Below, piece by piece: positions 39,991 to 50,961 of a stretch of 64,000 nt of DNA. The stretch's first letter is position 1; each line of letters starts with the position of its first letter. The stretch comes from Arenimonas sp. (GTDB lineage Bacteria > Pseudomonadota > Alphaproteobacteria > Rhizobiales > Rhizobiaceae): NCBI GenBank assembly GCA_019459145.1, contig JAIBEK010000042.1, forward strand, positions 1-64,000, in the 5' to 3' direction. The notes beneath the pieces were generated by a model that saw only the letters and a program-made list of their open reading frames with translations, searched no databases and was not told where the DNA came from. Position numbers and translations under genes: made by a program.

Positions 39991-40746
39991 TCAATCGAAG
40001 TCTATGGCGTGCAGCCGGGTACCGTGCCGCTTCAGCCAGGCTTTTGCCGTGTCCATATGCGGGCAGAGATCGCGGCAGAGCGCCCAGAACGCCGGCCCAT
40101 GGTTCATTTCCCTCAGGTGGGCGACTTCATGTGCGGCAAGATAGTCGATCACCGGTGGCGGGGCCATGACGATGCGCCAGGAGAAACTCAGTTTGCCGTC
40201 CCAGGAACAGGAGCCCCAACGGCTGCGGGTGTCCTTCATCGTCAGGGACTTGAAGGGCTTGCCGACCGCCCTTGAATGGCCGTTGACCAGAACCTCCAGA
40301 TCGCGCCGCGCTTCCTTCTTGAGGAAATCGCCGATGCGTCGGCCGAGATGGTCTTCCATGCCGCTGACACTCAGGACCGGGCCGATCTCGGAATCGATCG
40401 TTTCGGTCAGGCCGCGCAGCCGGCCGGAATGGATGATGCGATGGGCTACGCCGCGCAGCAGGATCTCGCCGCCGTCCGCCAGACGCGTATCGGCCGAAAA
40501 CTTCGCCAGCTTCACTTCCAGCCAGCCGCGATGGCGCTCGAGGAAGTCGGCGATCTCACGTTCCCGTAGACCCGGCGGGACGGTCATCTTCAAACCCCGT
40601 CCGCCCGGTTCGATGCGCAGCGTGATGCGGGTGGCGCGCGGATTGCTGCGGATCACCAGCGGCATTTCACGACCGCTCACATCGAGCAGTCGGCTCGAAG
40701 TCGCCGGTGCCTTTGTCCGGACGGGTTTCTGCAGGAAGGAAAACAT
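39991..40746 (-). CDS. M48/YgjP-type zinc metallopeptidase (DUF45)
   Basis: 251 residues from the ATG at 40744-40746 (GAGG upstream); the track ORF is an upstream extension. The C-terminal half has the zinc motif AAHEVAHLREMNHGPAFW (HExxH plus downstream His) and TRSRWGSCSWDGKLSFSWR, the hallmark of the YgjP/SprT-like WLM family of DUF45. No signal peptide is visible, so it is probably cytoplasmic. Its substrate is unknown. It precedes trpF by 72 bases on the same strand. Confidence 0.85.
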   Translation of the reverse strand: MFSFLQKPVRTKAPATSSRLLDVSGREMPLVIRSNPRATRITLRIEPGGRGLKMTVPPGLREREIADFLERHRGWLEVKLAKFSADTRLADGGEILLRGVAHRIIHSGRLRGLTETIDSEIGPVLSVSGMEDHLGRRIGDFLKKEARRDLEVLVNGHSRAVGKPFKSLTMKDTRSRWGSCSWDGKLSFSWRIVMAPPPVIDYLAAHEVAHLREMNHGPAFWALCRDLCPHMDTAKAWLKRHGTRLHAIDFD

Positions 40747-40783
40747 GGACCTCGTCTTAGCCGATTCGCCGGAAACGCGCAGG

Positions 40784-40810
40784 AAAAAGCCGGCACGCCA
40801 TGGTGCCGGC
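40784..40810 (-). terminator. Terminator downstream of the DUF2852 gene
   Basis: GCCGGCAC-CATGGC-GTGCCGGC followed by TTTTT on the minus strand, an 8-bp stem. It separates the DUF2852 gene from the metallopeptidase gene. Confidence 0.75.
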
Positions 40811-40834
40811 CGATTGCTTTTCTTGGCCGTCAGG

Positions 40835-41269
40835 TCAGACGCCGGAGGCGCCCGAAGCCGCGTCATCGCCGTTGCGGCGTTCGGCGGAGCGTTCCCGCAT
40901 GAAGCGGTCGAACTCTTCCTGATCCTTGGCCCGGCGCAGTTCGCGCGCATAGCGGTCGAAGTCGGCGCGCATCTCATCGAGCTTGCGACGTTCTTCTTCG
41001 AGGCGGTCGAGTTCGACCTTGCGCCAATCGTCGAAGGCCGTGTTGCCGGTCGTGAAATGGGCGCCGCGGAAACCGCCGCTGCGGCACTTGCTGAACAGGC
41101 CGTCCGCCGTCTGATTGGCGTTCTGCTTAAAGGAGCGGAAACGATCACCAAAGACAATATAGGCCAGCATGGCAAGGCCGAGAGGCCAGAACACCATGAA
41201 GCCGAGCACCATCAAGGCAACGGTCGCCGGCGTCCAATCCGGTCGAAGCAATGCTGACTGGTTCATCAT
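40835..41269 (-). CDS. DUF2852 family membrane protein
   Basis: 144 residues. One hydrophobic segment near the N-terminus (TVALMVLGFMVFWPLGLAMLAYIVF) is followed by a long charged helix rich in Arg, Glu and Asp (FDDWRKVELDRLEEERRKLDEMRADFDRYARELRRAKDQEEFDRFM), likely a coiled coil in the cytoplasm. This matches the DUF2852 family seen in Rhizobiales; its function is unknown. It has its own terminator, so it is probably monocistronic. Confidence 0.8.
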   Translation of the reverse strand: MMNQSALLRPDWTPATVALMVLGFMVFWPLGLAMLAYIVFGDRFRSFKQNANQTADGLFSKCRSGGFRGAHFTTGNTAFDDWRKVELDRLEEERRKLDEMRADFDRYARELRRAKDQEEFDRFMRERSAERRNGDDAASGASGV

Positions 41270-41323
41270 CGATTACCCTCGCTTTCGTCGGAGGCGGTAT
41301 GCCGCCGATGAAAACGATGTGGG

Positions 41324-41355
41324 AAACGCTCTCCTCGGGTTCAAGGAGAGCGTTT
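41324..41355. terminator. Inverted repeat downstream of phaZ
   Basis: AAACGCTCTCCT and AGGAGAGCGTTT form a 12-bp stem around an 8-base loop, between the DUF2852 start and the phaZ stop. The T run after the stem is short in both directions (GTTTCC or GTTTTCG). It is probably the phaZ terminator. Confidence 0.55.
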
Positions 41356-41401
41356 TCGCAATCGGCTAATATACTGAAAGCCTCACGAAAAACGTGAACA
41401 C

Positions 41402-42682
41402 TCAGGCGGACTTGCCGCCCTTGATGACGCGTCGTACCGGGCTCTGCTTTGCGCCCCGCGACTGCTGGGTCGCAAAGGCGAGGATTCGCGGAGCGATTTC
41501 CTTGCGGAAACGCGAACCGTTGAACACACCGTAATGTCCGACATCGGGCTGCAGATAATGCATGCGCTTGTCGTCGGGAATGTTCGGGCAGATGGTCTGG
41601 GCAGCGCGGGTCTGGCCGACGCCGGAAATGTCGTCGTTCTCACCCTCCACCGTCAGCAGCGCGACATTGCGGATCGCCTTTGTGTCGACCAGCTTTCCAC
41701 GATGCAGCATCTCGCCTTTCGGCAGCGCGTGCTTGATGAAGACGGTATCGACCGTCTGCAGATAGAATTCCGCGGTCAGGTCCATGACGGCCAGGTACTC
41801 GTCATAGAAGTCACGGTGCTTCTCGGCCGAATCCCCGTCATTCTTGACGAGGTGCATGTAGAAGTCCTTGTGGGCGATCATGTGCCGGTCGAGGTTCATC
41901 GACATGAAGCCGGACAATTGCAGGAAACCGGGATAGACCGCCCGCATGAAACCCGGCTGCGGCCAGGGTACGTTCATGATGACGTTGTCCTTGAACCAAT
42001 CGAGCGGCTTGTTCTGGGCCAGTTCGTTGACCGCAGTCGGATTGCTGCGGGTGTCGATCGGGCCGCCCATCAGCGTCATCGACGACGGGTAGAGCGGGTC
42101 GTCATTGGCTTCCATCACCGCCACTGCGGCCAGAACCGGGACGGAAGGCTGGCAGACCGCCACGAGATGCGTATCTGCGCCAAGATGGTGGACCATCTCG
42201 ATCACGTAGTCGATATAGTCGTCGAGATCGAAGCCGCCGTCGGTGACAGGCACCATGCGCGCATCGATCCAGTCGGTGATGTAGACGTCGGCGCCCTGCA
42301 TCAGCGCTTCGACGGTGCCGCGCAGCAGCGTTGCATAATGACCGGACATCGGCGCGACGATCAGGATGCGGGGACCGGGTTCGGCGCCGGCCGGCAGGTC
42401 CCGGCGGAAATGGATCAGGTTGCAGAACGGTTTCTGCCAGACGATCTCCTCGCTCACGGTCACTGTCTGGCCGTTCACCGTGGTCGTGGGCAGGCCGAAT
42501 TCCGGTTTGCCATAGCGACGCGTGACGCGCTCGAAGACTTCCAAGCCTGCGGCAAGGGTCCGCCCGACCACGGTGTGAGACAGCGGATTGAACGGATGAC
42601 GATAGGCGAGCCGCATGGCGTCGGCCGTGGCCCGGAACGGAGCCATTGCCGCATGGTTCATTTCATAGAGCTGGTAGAACAT
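41402..42682 (-). CDS. phaZ: Intracellular polyhydroxyalkanoate depolymerase
   Basis: 426 residues. Alpha/beta hydrolase that mobilises intracellular poly-3-hydroxybutyrate granules. The nucleophile motif is LVAVCQPSVPVLAAVA, a Cys in place of the usual lipase-box Ser, as in intracellular PhaZ. RILIVAPMSGHYATLLRGTV is the oxyanion-hole region, and a His near LQPDVGHYGVFNG completes the triad. No signal peptide is present. It is divergent from the nitroreductase gene. Confidence 0.93.
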   Translation of the reverse strand: MFYQLYEMNHAAMAPFRATADAMRLAYRHPFNPLSHTVVGRTLAAGLEVFERVTRRYGKPEFGLPTTTVNGQTVTVSEEIVWQKPFCNLIHFRRDLPAGAEPGPRILIVAPMSGHYATLLRGTVEALMQGADVYITDWIDARMVPVTDGGFDLDDYIDYVIEMVHHLGADTHLVAVCQPSVPVLAAVAVMEANDDPLYPSSMTLMGGPIDTRSNPTAVNELAQNKPLDWFKDNVIMNVPWPQPGFMRAVYPGFLQLSGFMSMNLDRHMIAHKDFYMHLVKNDGDSAEKHRDFYDEYLAVMDLTAEFYLQTVDTVFIKHALPKGEMLHRGKLVDTKAIRNVALLTVEGENDDISGVGQTRAAQTICPNIPDDKRMHYLQPDVGHYGVFNGSRFRKEIAPRILAFATQQSRGAKQSPVRRVIKGGKSA

Positions 42683-43006
42683 GAAATCTCGCCGCCTTCT
42701 GGTTTCCGCTGTGTCGCGGTGTGTCGTCGATCTGTAAAACTAGCAGAGTTTGGTTAATTAGGAACTGCTTTGTTCGGTGTCCTTCTCCTGCTTTCTGGGG
42801 AAGGCAGCGGAGGTTATTGTGCAAATAATCGCATCCGGAGGTTAAAGTTCCACCGGCGAAACTGGTCAATGTTCTGATAAGCTAGGCCGTATGGCCGGTC
42901 CGTGGCCCTTGCAGGTGCAGGATTGGCCTATATTTATCAGGACGATCGCCTTTTGCGGTCGCCAGGCCCTCCCCCTTCCCTGTTCCCTCCGGAGTCGATC
43001 TGCCCC
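42683..43006. other. Divergent intergenic region phaZ / nitroreductase
   Basis: 324 bases without a supportable gene. The phaZ side is AT-rich (GTTTGGTTAATTAGG). Toward the nitroreductase, TTGCAG and TATTTA are 16 bases apart and could be a weak promoter. No strong inverted repeat or RNA structure was found. Confidence 0.5.
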
Positions 43007-43609
43007 ATGACCATCAGCAACAGCCGCACGTCCGAGTTCGACATCGATCCCGCCTTCCTCGATCGCTGGTCGCCGCGCGCCTTTACCGGCGAAGCGATGG
43101 AGGAAAAGGATCTGCTGACGATCCTCGAGGCGGCCCGTTGGGCGCCGTCCGCCAGCAATTACCAGCCATGGCGTTTCGTCTATGCGTTGAACACCTCCCC
43201 GGATTGGCAGGACTTCGTCGCCTTGCTGAACGTATCGAATCAGGCTTGGGCCAAGTCCGCCTCGGCGCTGGTCTTCCTGTTTTCCGATACGTTGAGCCGG
43301 AGGAATGACGGTTCCGAGCCACGGCCGCTGCGCAGCCACAGTTTCGACACGGGCGCCGCCTGGGCGATGCTATCGCTGCAGGCGCTGCACTCGGGCTATC
43401 TTGCCCATGCCATGGGCGGCGTCGATTTCGAGCGCGCCGTGGAACTGCTCGGCGCGCCGACCGGCTTCCGGGCCGAAGCCGCTGTCGCCATCGGCAGGCG
43501 CGCGGATCAGGACGCCTTACCGGACCACCTCAAGGCCCGCGAAGTGCCGAACGGCCGGAAGAACCTGGCCGATATCGCCTTTGCCGGCCGATTTCCGACC
43601 GACAAGTGA
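43007..43609 (+). CDS. Nitroreductase family protein
   Basis: 200 residues from the ATG at 43007. Flavin (FMN) oxidoreductase fold: RWSPRAFTGEAM, AARWAPSASNYQPWRFVYA, DTGAAWAMLSLQALHSGYLAHAM and the C-terminal VAIGRRA..LPDHLKAREVPNGRK are typical. The substrate is unknown. GGAG lies 12 bases upstream, rather far. The ORF-track start at 42902 adds a non-conserved Pro-rich stretch. The gene is followed directly by a parS-like site pair. Confidence 0.88.
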   Translation: MTISNSRTSEFDIDPAFLDRWSPRAFTGEAMEEKDLLTILEAARWAPSASNYQPWRFVYALNTSPDWQDFVALLNVSNQAWAKSASALVFLFSDTLSRRNDGSEPRPLRSHSFDTGAAWAMLSLQALHSGYLAHAMGGVDFERAVELLGAPTGFRAEAAVAIGRRADQDALPDHLKAREVPNGRKNLADIAFAGRFPTDK

Positions 43610-43625
43610 ACGCGCGTTAACCAAA

Positions 43626-43663
43626 TGTTTCACGTGAATCACTCGTTAGCCGGATTCACGTGA
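43626..43663. promoter_or_regulatory. parS-like sites between nitroreductase and gyrB, forming an inverted repeat
   Basis: TGTTTCACGTGAATCA (43626-43641) differs from the parS consensus TGTTTCACGTGAAACA at one position. A second, weaker site (TTCACGTGA, 43655-43663) follows. CACGTGAATC and GATTCACGTG also make a perfect 10-bp hairpin with a 12-base loop, so the pair could double as a terminator for the convergent genes. Confidence 0.7.
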
Positions 43664-43669
43664 TCTTTG

Positions 43670-46150
<2,481 letters not shown>

Positions 46151-46171
46151 TCAGCAGCTTCAAGCGCATGG

Positions 46172-46199
46172 ACTATAGGAGGTTTGGGTCAAGTTCCAA
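46172..46199 (-). promoter_or_regulatory. Candidate gyrB promoter
   Basis: On the minus strand TTGGAA and TATAGT are separated by 16 bases, ending about 65 bases before the gyrB start. A reasonable sigma-70-type match. Confidence 0.4.
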
Positions 46200-46245
46200 A
46201 GGCAGGACAGGGAAATCCAGTGGACAGGCGGCGTTTGTCAGACCG

Positions 46246-46611
46246 TCACGCGGACTTTTCCGCTCCTTCGAGGAGAATTCTCAGATCTCTTACCACATCG
46301 GGCGAAAGGACGCGAATCTTCCGCGCCAAATCATTGGCCAATGCGGTGTATTCCGCCGGCATTCCGCAGGTGTCGATCACCACGCGCGGATCGGACGCGT
46401 CGGCAATCATGAAAAGCTCCTCCGCCTCGTCCCAGATGATATTGAAGTAACCGGCCACACGCTGCAGAAAATCGAAGTTCGGACGGCCCCGCCGGCCGTG
46501 TTCAAGGGCGGAAAGATAGGCCGGCGAAACGCCGATGGCGGCAGCCATCTGCTTCTGCGACACGCCTTTCCTTTCGCGAAGACGACGCATGGCCTCGCCG
46601 AACGGGGTCAT
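46246..46611 (-). CDS. XRE-family helix-turn-helix regulator
   Basis: 121 residues. The N-terminal HTH is LRERKGVSQKQMAAAIGVSPAYLSALEHGRRGRP. The C-terminal half (ADASDPRVVIDTCGMPAEYTALANDLARKI) is a conserved extension without an obvious ligand domain. It starts inside the smr stop (ATGA overlap), so it belongs to the tim44-mltA-smr operon. Its targets are unknown. Confidence 0.9.
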   Translation of the reverse strand: MTPFGEAMRRLRERKGVSQKQMAAAIGVSPAYLSALEHGRRGRPNFDFLQRVAGYFNIIWDEAEELFMIADASDPRVVIDTCGMPAEYTALANDLARKIRVLSPDVVRDLRILLEGAEKSA

Positions 46612-47162
46612 CGCCGCTCTCCCGCGCCGCGCGACAGGCGAACATAAAGCGCGCCCTCGCCGCCGTGTTGGCGGGCGGCCGGCTCATAGGATGAGATGAG
46701 GAAGCGGAATTCCGCCTTGGAAAACCACAGCGGGACTGCGCGCTTGAGAGCACCATCACTGCCGAGCGAACTGCCCTTGCCGGTGATGACCAGGACATGG
46801 CGCAAACCGCGCTCGTGCGCCCGGATCAGGAAATCGAGAAGGATGCCATGAGCCTCGCTCTGGATCAGGCCGTGCAGGTCGATGCGGGCTTCGAGCGCAA
46901 GGTGCCCGCGCGACAGCTTGCGCTTGACCGGTTTCTCCAGCGGGTGATGAACCCCGCCCGGCCTCTTCTGCGGCTCGACAGACGCCCCTGTCTCAACGAC
47001 CGTTCCGGCCAGCCGAGGTGCGCTCGGCTGCACGACCGGCTCCGCCAGTTCCTCCTCGAAGGCCAGAAGGTCCTCGAGGCGATCCGGCATCGGTCGTGTC
47101 GAGCGTGCCACCTTGCCCCACAGGATGCGATCTTCCGTGCTGAGTTTGCCTCTGCCCGCCAC
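46608..47162 (-). CDS. Smr domain protein (Smr/MutS family)
   Basis: 184 residues, GTG start. The Smr domain at the C-terminus has the nuclease-related ARIDLHGLIQSEAHGIL and LVITGKGSSLGS motifs. The N-terminal half is charged and probably disordered. Stand-alone Smr proteins cut branched DNA or act on RNA at collided ribosomes; which applies here is unknown. It overlaps mltA by one base and the XRE gene by four. Confidence 0.9.
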   Translation of the reverse strand: MAGRGKLSTEDRILWGKVARSTRPMPDRLEDLLAFEEELAEPVVQPSAPRLAGTVVETGASVEPQKRPGGVHHPLEKPVKRKLSRGHLALEARIDLHGLIQSEAHGILLDFLIRAHERGLRHVLVITGKGSSLGSDGALKRAVPLWFSKAEFRFLISSYEPAARQHGGEGALYVRLSRGAGERR

Positions 47163-48265
47163 TAGCCGAACCTCGATGCCGCCTGCTTCGGAACCAGTAT
47201 ATAGAAATCGGCGGCATCGCGCACCGCGCCCGCCAGTTCGCCAGCCTCGTCGCCGGAGCCGGTGAAAATGTCGCCGCGGGCCGGGCCGACGATCGCCGAT
47301 CCGGTCTCCAGCGCCAGCATGAGCCGGGCGAAGGGCCGACCCTGGTCGAGCCTGGTTAGGCTCGGCGAATGGATGAAGAAGGGATAGCCGAAGCTGTGGA
47401 TCAGCCGATCGACGGCGAGCGAGCGCCCAGGGATCAACGGCACCTTGGCCGCGGCGATCGGCCCGAGTGGGGAATCCTCGACCTCCGCTTCGCGAAAGAA
47501 GATGTAGGATCGGTTCTGCCAGAGCAGTTCATCGACCTTGTCGGGATGGGCGGCCAACCAGGCGCGGATCGCCTGCATGGATATTTCAGCCATCGGGATT
47601 TCGCCCCGATCGACCAGCAGCCTGCCGATCGCCGAGAAGGGATGGCCGGCCTTCGCGGCAAAGGTGATGCGCTTCAACGCGCCGTCGGCAAAGCGCAGCC
47701 GCGCGGCACCCTGAACGTGGGCGAAAAAGACATCGACCTTCGACTTCGCCCAGGCGATCTCCAGACCCCTGCCCTCCAGGAAGCCCTGGTCGATCGCGCG
47801 TCGATCGGGATAGGCGGAAATTTGGCTGTCCGCCTTGCGTCCGAAGACATAGTTCTTGTCGAGATCAGCGGGACGGTTGGAATCGTCAAGATCGATCAGA
47901 TCATCCGGCCGGCGATAGAAGGGATAGCGGTAGATCTCGTCGGGGACGGCCGCGACCTCGACATCCGGCTCGTAGAAAGCCGTGACGAAACCGCGCGCAC
48001 CATCGTTGGGCTCGACGCGGAACGGACGGCACTCGGCTTCGAAAAAGGCTCGGGCGTCCAACGCATTGGCCGGACGGAAGCTTTCAGCCACGTCGAGCAA
48101 AGGCATGAGATCCTCGGACGACAAGCCGCTTTCGCCGGTACGGTAAGGCTTGATGTTGAGTATATGGTCGCGGCAGGCATGCAGTGCCGCAAACAGGGCC
48201 GTCGGATCGTCCTCCGTCCAGCCGGGCAGAGCATCGAAGCCGACCGGCCGGAGAACGAAATCCAT
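47162..48265 (-). CDS. mltA: MltA-type lytic murein transglycosylase
   Basis: 367 residues from the ATG at 48263-48265. The MltA domain is clear: GFVTAFYEPDVEVAAVP, LEIAWAKSKVDVFFAHVQGAARLRFADG, the 3D-like AIVGPARGDIFTGSGDEAGE (catalytic Asp). Such enzymes cleave peptidoglycan glycan strands to anhydro-muramyl products. No signal peptide or lipobox is seen at the N-terminus (MDFVLRPVGFDALPGW), nor in the 28-residue upstream extension. It sits between the Tim44-like gene and smr. Confidence 0.9.
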   Translation of the reverse strand: MDFVLRPVGFDALPGWTEDDPTALFAALHACRDHILNIKPYRTGESGLSSEDLMPLLDVAESFRPANALDARAFFEAECRPFRVEPNDGARGFVTAFYEPDVEVAAVPDEIYRYPFYRRPDDLIDLDDSNRPADLDKNYVFGRKADSQISAYPDRRAIDQGFLEGRGLEIAWAKSKVDVFFAHVQGAARLRFADGALKRITFAAKAGHPFSAIGRLLVDRGEIPMAEISMQAIRAWLAAHPDKVDELLWQNRSYIFFREAEVEDSPLGPIAAAKVPLIPGRSLAVDRLIHSFGYPFFIHSPSLTRLDQGRPFARLMLALETGSAIVGPARGDIFTGSGDEAGELAGAVRDAADFYILVPKQAASRFG

Positions 48266-48276
48266 GCTATCCGCCC

Positions 48277-48975
48277 TCACGCATCCGCTTCGGTCGCGAC
48301 AAGCTTCCAGTTCGGGTCGCGCGAGCGGACATCGCGGGCGAAGGTCCACAGGTCGTTGACCTCGGTCACCTGCTCCGCATCGCCGTCGATCAGCGTTCCG
48401 GCCTTGTCGTAGGTTGCGCTGATGAGCTGGCAGATGATGCGAACGGTGATCTGCTCCTCATTGTCACGCACCGCGGCCTGGGTGATTTCCGCCTTCTCGA
48501 TCCCGACGAAGGTCGACTTGACCACCTCGCCGCGGGATTCGCGATCCGCGATCACCGCCTCGAAACCTTCGAACACGTCACGCGACAGGAGGTTCTTCAA
48601 GGTCTTGCGGTCGCCATCGGCAAACGCCATCACGATCATCTCGTAGGCCATGCGGGCGCCGTTGAGAAATTCCTTCGGATTGAAGTTCGGATCGTGCTGG
48701 GTGAGTTCGCGCAGCGCCGTGTTGAGCGCGGTACCGGGCTTGGCAAAGGCATCGATGGCGGCAAAACGCTCATCGCCGCCCGCCTCGTCGCGCTTCGGCA
48801 ACGTTACCACCTTGCCATCATCGCTTCCCGGCCCCTTCGCCAGATCGCGGGGGCTATAGGGATCGAAGGGCGGCTTTTCATTGCCCGTCCGACGACCCAG
48901 CACGCTGCGCAGCTGCAGGAAGATCAGAACAGCGGCAACCAGAAAGAAGAGAGTGACGAAATCGTTGGAGCCCAT
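48277..48975 (-). CDS. Tim44/TimA-like domain protein
   Basis: 232 residues. One N-terminal membrane segment (FVTLFFLVAAVLIFLQLRSVLG) is followed by a polar linker and a C-terminal Tim44-like domain (FLNGARMAYEMIVMAFADGDRKTLKNLLSRDVFEGFEAVI...WTFARDVRSRDPNWKLVATEADA). It is related to the mitochondrial import motor subunit Tim44. The alphaproteobacterial TimA proteins are inner-membrane proteins whose function is not well established. It is the first gene of the tim44-mltA-smr-xre run. Confidence 0.88.
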   Translation of the reverse strand: MGSNDFVTLFFLVAAVLIFLQLRSVLGRRTGNEKPPFDPYSPRDLAKGPGSDDGKVVTLPKRDEAGGDERFAAIDAFAKPGTALNTALRELTQHDPNFNPKEFLNGARMAYEMIVMAFADGDRKTLKNLLSRDVFEGFEAVIADRESRGEVVKSTFVGIEKAEITQAAVRDNEEQITVRIICQLISATYDKAGTLIDGDAEQVTEVNDLWTFARDVRSRDPNWKLVATEADA

Positions 48976-49131
48976 GGCAATCGGTCGGCCTTGTTTAAAT
49001 TCTCGGTCGTGTCACCCATATAGTCTGCGAACGCTTATCATTCAAATAGCCAATCGGCTTTCTTTGAAATGCCGATACATCCCTCTCCTGGCCTGACCGG
49101 CCGGGTTGCGAATTCGAACCGGAGCAACTCC

Positions 49132-49629
49132 ATGCGCATACCGTTGGCGATCCTACTTCTTCTGCCCCTGGCCGAGATCGCCGCCTTCGTCATCGTCGGC
49201 AAGTATGTCGGTGTCCTGGCGACCGTAGGCCTCACCGTGCTTTCGGGTGTCGTCGGTCTTGCCCTGCTGCGGGTCCAGGGTGCAGGCGTCTTGCGGCGCC
49301 TGCAGACGGAGAGCCAGGACGGACGGAACCCGGCGCGCGAGATCGTGCACGGCGCGATGATCGTCATCGCCGCCTTCCTGCTGATCATTCCCGGCTTCCT
49401 GACCGACATCGTCGGCATTCTGCTTTTCCTGCCTTTTGTGCGTGATTTCGCCTGGTCGCTGGTAAAACCGCATGTGACGGTCATGCGGGAAAGCCGCTTC
49501 ACCTATCGGACCTCGGCCAACGGAGAGGCTTCACCGCGGTCCACGGTGATTGACCTGGACGAGAGGGACTACCGCCACGATCCGAACCGGCCCTCGCCAT
49601 GGTCGGTCGACGACGAGCGCAAGGACTGA
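49132..49629 (+). CDS. fxsA: FxsA family membrane protein
   Basis: 165 residues from the ATG at 49132 (GGAG 8 bases upstream). Hydrophobic segments RIPLAILLLLPLAEIAAFVIVG, VLATVGLTVLSGVVGLALL and MIVIAAFLLIIPGFLTDIVGILLFLPFV place it in the inner membrane, with a charged cytoplasmic tail. FxsA affects exclusion of phage T7 in E. coli when overproduced; its normal role is unknown. It precedes secB by 90 bases on the same strand, a conserved pairing. Confidence 0.9.
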   Translation: MRIPLAILLLLPLAEIAAFVIVGKYVGVLATVGLTVLSGVVGLALLRVQGAGVLRRLQTESQDGRNPAREIVHGAMIVIAAFLLIIPGFLTDIVGILLFLPFVRDFAWSLVKPHVTVMRESRFTYRTSANGEASPRSTVIDLDERDYRHDPNRPSPWSVDDERKD

Positions 49630-49719
49630 GACAGGCTGTCAGCCCAGCGGCGCGAGGGTTGTAAGGCGGGTGGTGAAATGTTAGATGGCCTCAGCAAATC
49701 CAGCCGCGAGGAACGCCCT

Positions 49720-50196
49720 ATGGCCAACGACGATCAGGGAACGGCAAGCCCTTCCCTCAATATTCTTGCTCAGTACATCAAGGATCTTTCCTTTGAAAAT
49801 CCCGGCGCGCCGCGTTCGCTGCAATCGCGCGACAAGGCCCCGGCGATCAACATCAACGTCAATGTCAACGCCAATCCGCTGACGGATTCCGATTTCGACG
49901 TCGTGCTCGCGCTCAACGCCGAAGCCAAGGACGGCGACAAGGTTCTGTTCGCGGCCGAGCTCGTCTATGGCGGCGTTTTCCGCGTCACCGGCTTCCCGCA
50001 GGAACACATGCTGCCCGTTCTCTTCATCGAGTGCCCGCGCCTGCTCTTCCCGTTCGCCCGCCAGATCATCGCCGACGCGACCCGCAATGGCGGCTTCCCG
50101 CCGCTGCTGATCGATCCGATCGATTTCGCCCAGATGTTCGCCCAGCGCGTCGCCGAGGAACAGACCCGGGCCAAGGTTCAGGCCGTACCGAACTGA
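49720..50196 (+). CDS. secB: Protein-export chaperone SecB
   Basis: 158 residues from the ATG at 49720 (GAGGAA upstream). Tetrameric chaperone that keeps preproteins unfolded for Sec[21 protein letters not shown] and [37 protein letters not shown] are family blocks. The ORF-track extension to 49678 is not conserved. A terminator follows. Confidence 0.97.
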   Translation: MANDDQGTASPSLNILAQYIKDLSFENPGAPRSLQSRDKAPAININVNVNANPLTDSDFDVVLALNAEAKDGDKVLFAAELVYGGVFRVTGFPQEHMLPVLFIECPRLLFPFARQIIADATRNGGFPPLLIDPIDFAQMFAQRVAEEQTRAKVQAVPN

Positions 50197-50223
50197 TCCT
50201 CGGAGTTCAGGCAGGAAATCCAG

Positions 50224-50250
50224 AAGGCCCGGCTCGTTCGGGCCTTTTGC
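50224..50250. terminator. Terminator between secB and dnaQ
   Basis: AAGGCCCG and CGGGCCTT form an 8-bp stem with a 7-base loop and TTTT on the plus strand. It serves secB and possibly the convergent dnaQ. Confidence 0.7.
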
Positions 50251-50262
50251 TTATCCGCTTGG

Positions 50263-50961
50263 TCAGTTGTATTTGGCCCAGATCGCCTTTTCGCCGAGGC
50301 GGGTCACCAGGGCCACATGACCCTCCCGTTCACCGGCGGATATCCTTGGCGGCAGCGCGCGCGGCCGCTCGTAGCTGACATCGATGACCTCGATCTCCTG
50401 TCCGCCCCGGGCGCGACCCTCCTCCACCGGCATCAGACCGAAGGCCGCCTGCCGGCCGCCGAGCATCTCGATATAGACCTCGGCCAACAGTTCGGAGTCG
50501 AGCAGCGCGCCGTGTTTGGTGCGGTGCGAGTTGTCGATGCCATAGCGCCGGCAAAGCGCATCGAGCGAATTCGGCCCCATCGGATGCTTGCGACGGGCAA
50601 GCGCCAGCGTGTCCACGACTACCTCACCGGGCACCGGTGGCCGGCGCAGCCGCTCGAACTCGGCATTGATGAAACTCATGTCGAAGCTGGCATTGTGGGC
50701 CACCCAACGGGCGCCGTCGAAAAACGCCAGCATCTCGTCGACGATCTGATCGAAGGTCGGCTTGTCCTTGAGGAACTCGTCGGTGATGCCGTGCACGGCC
50801 AGCGCGTCGGGATGAACCCGCCGGTCGCCCGGATTGATATAGACATGGAAACTGCGCCCGGTGGGGAAATGGTTCAGCAGCTCGATGCCGCCGATTTCGA
50901 TCACCCGGTCGTTCTTGAATTCAAGGCCCGTGGTTTCCGTATCAAAGACGATTTCACGCAT
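50263..50961 (-). CDS. dnaQ: DNA polymerase III subunit epsilon
   Basis: 232 residues. Proofreading 3'-5' exonuclease of the replicative polymerase. Exo motifs are [13 protein letters not shown] (DxE), VAHNASFDMSFINAEF and KHGALLDSELLAEVY (HxxxxD). The C-terminal tail should bind DnaE. It overlaps coaE by eight bases and is last in the minus-strand operon ppsR-maf-aroE-coaE-dnaQ. Confidence 0.97.
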   Translation of the reverse strand: MREIVFDTETTGLEFKNDRVIEIGGIELLNHFPTGRSFHVYINPGDRRVHPDALAVHGITDEFLKDKPTFDQIVDEMLAFFDGARWVAHNASFDMSFINAEFERLRRPPVPGEVVVDTLALARRKHPMGPNSLDALCRRYGIDNSHRTKHGALLDSELLAEVYIEMLGGRQAAFGLMPVEEGRARGGQEIEVIDVSYERPRALPPRISAGEREGHVALVTRLGEKAIWAKYN

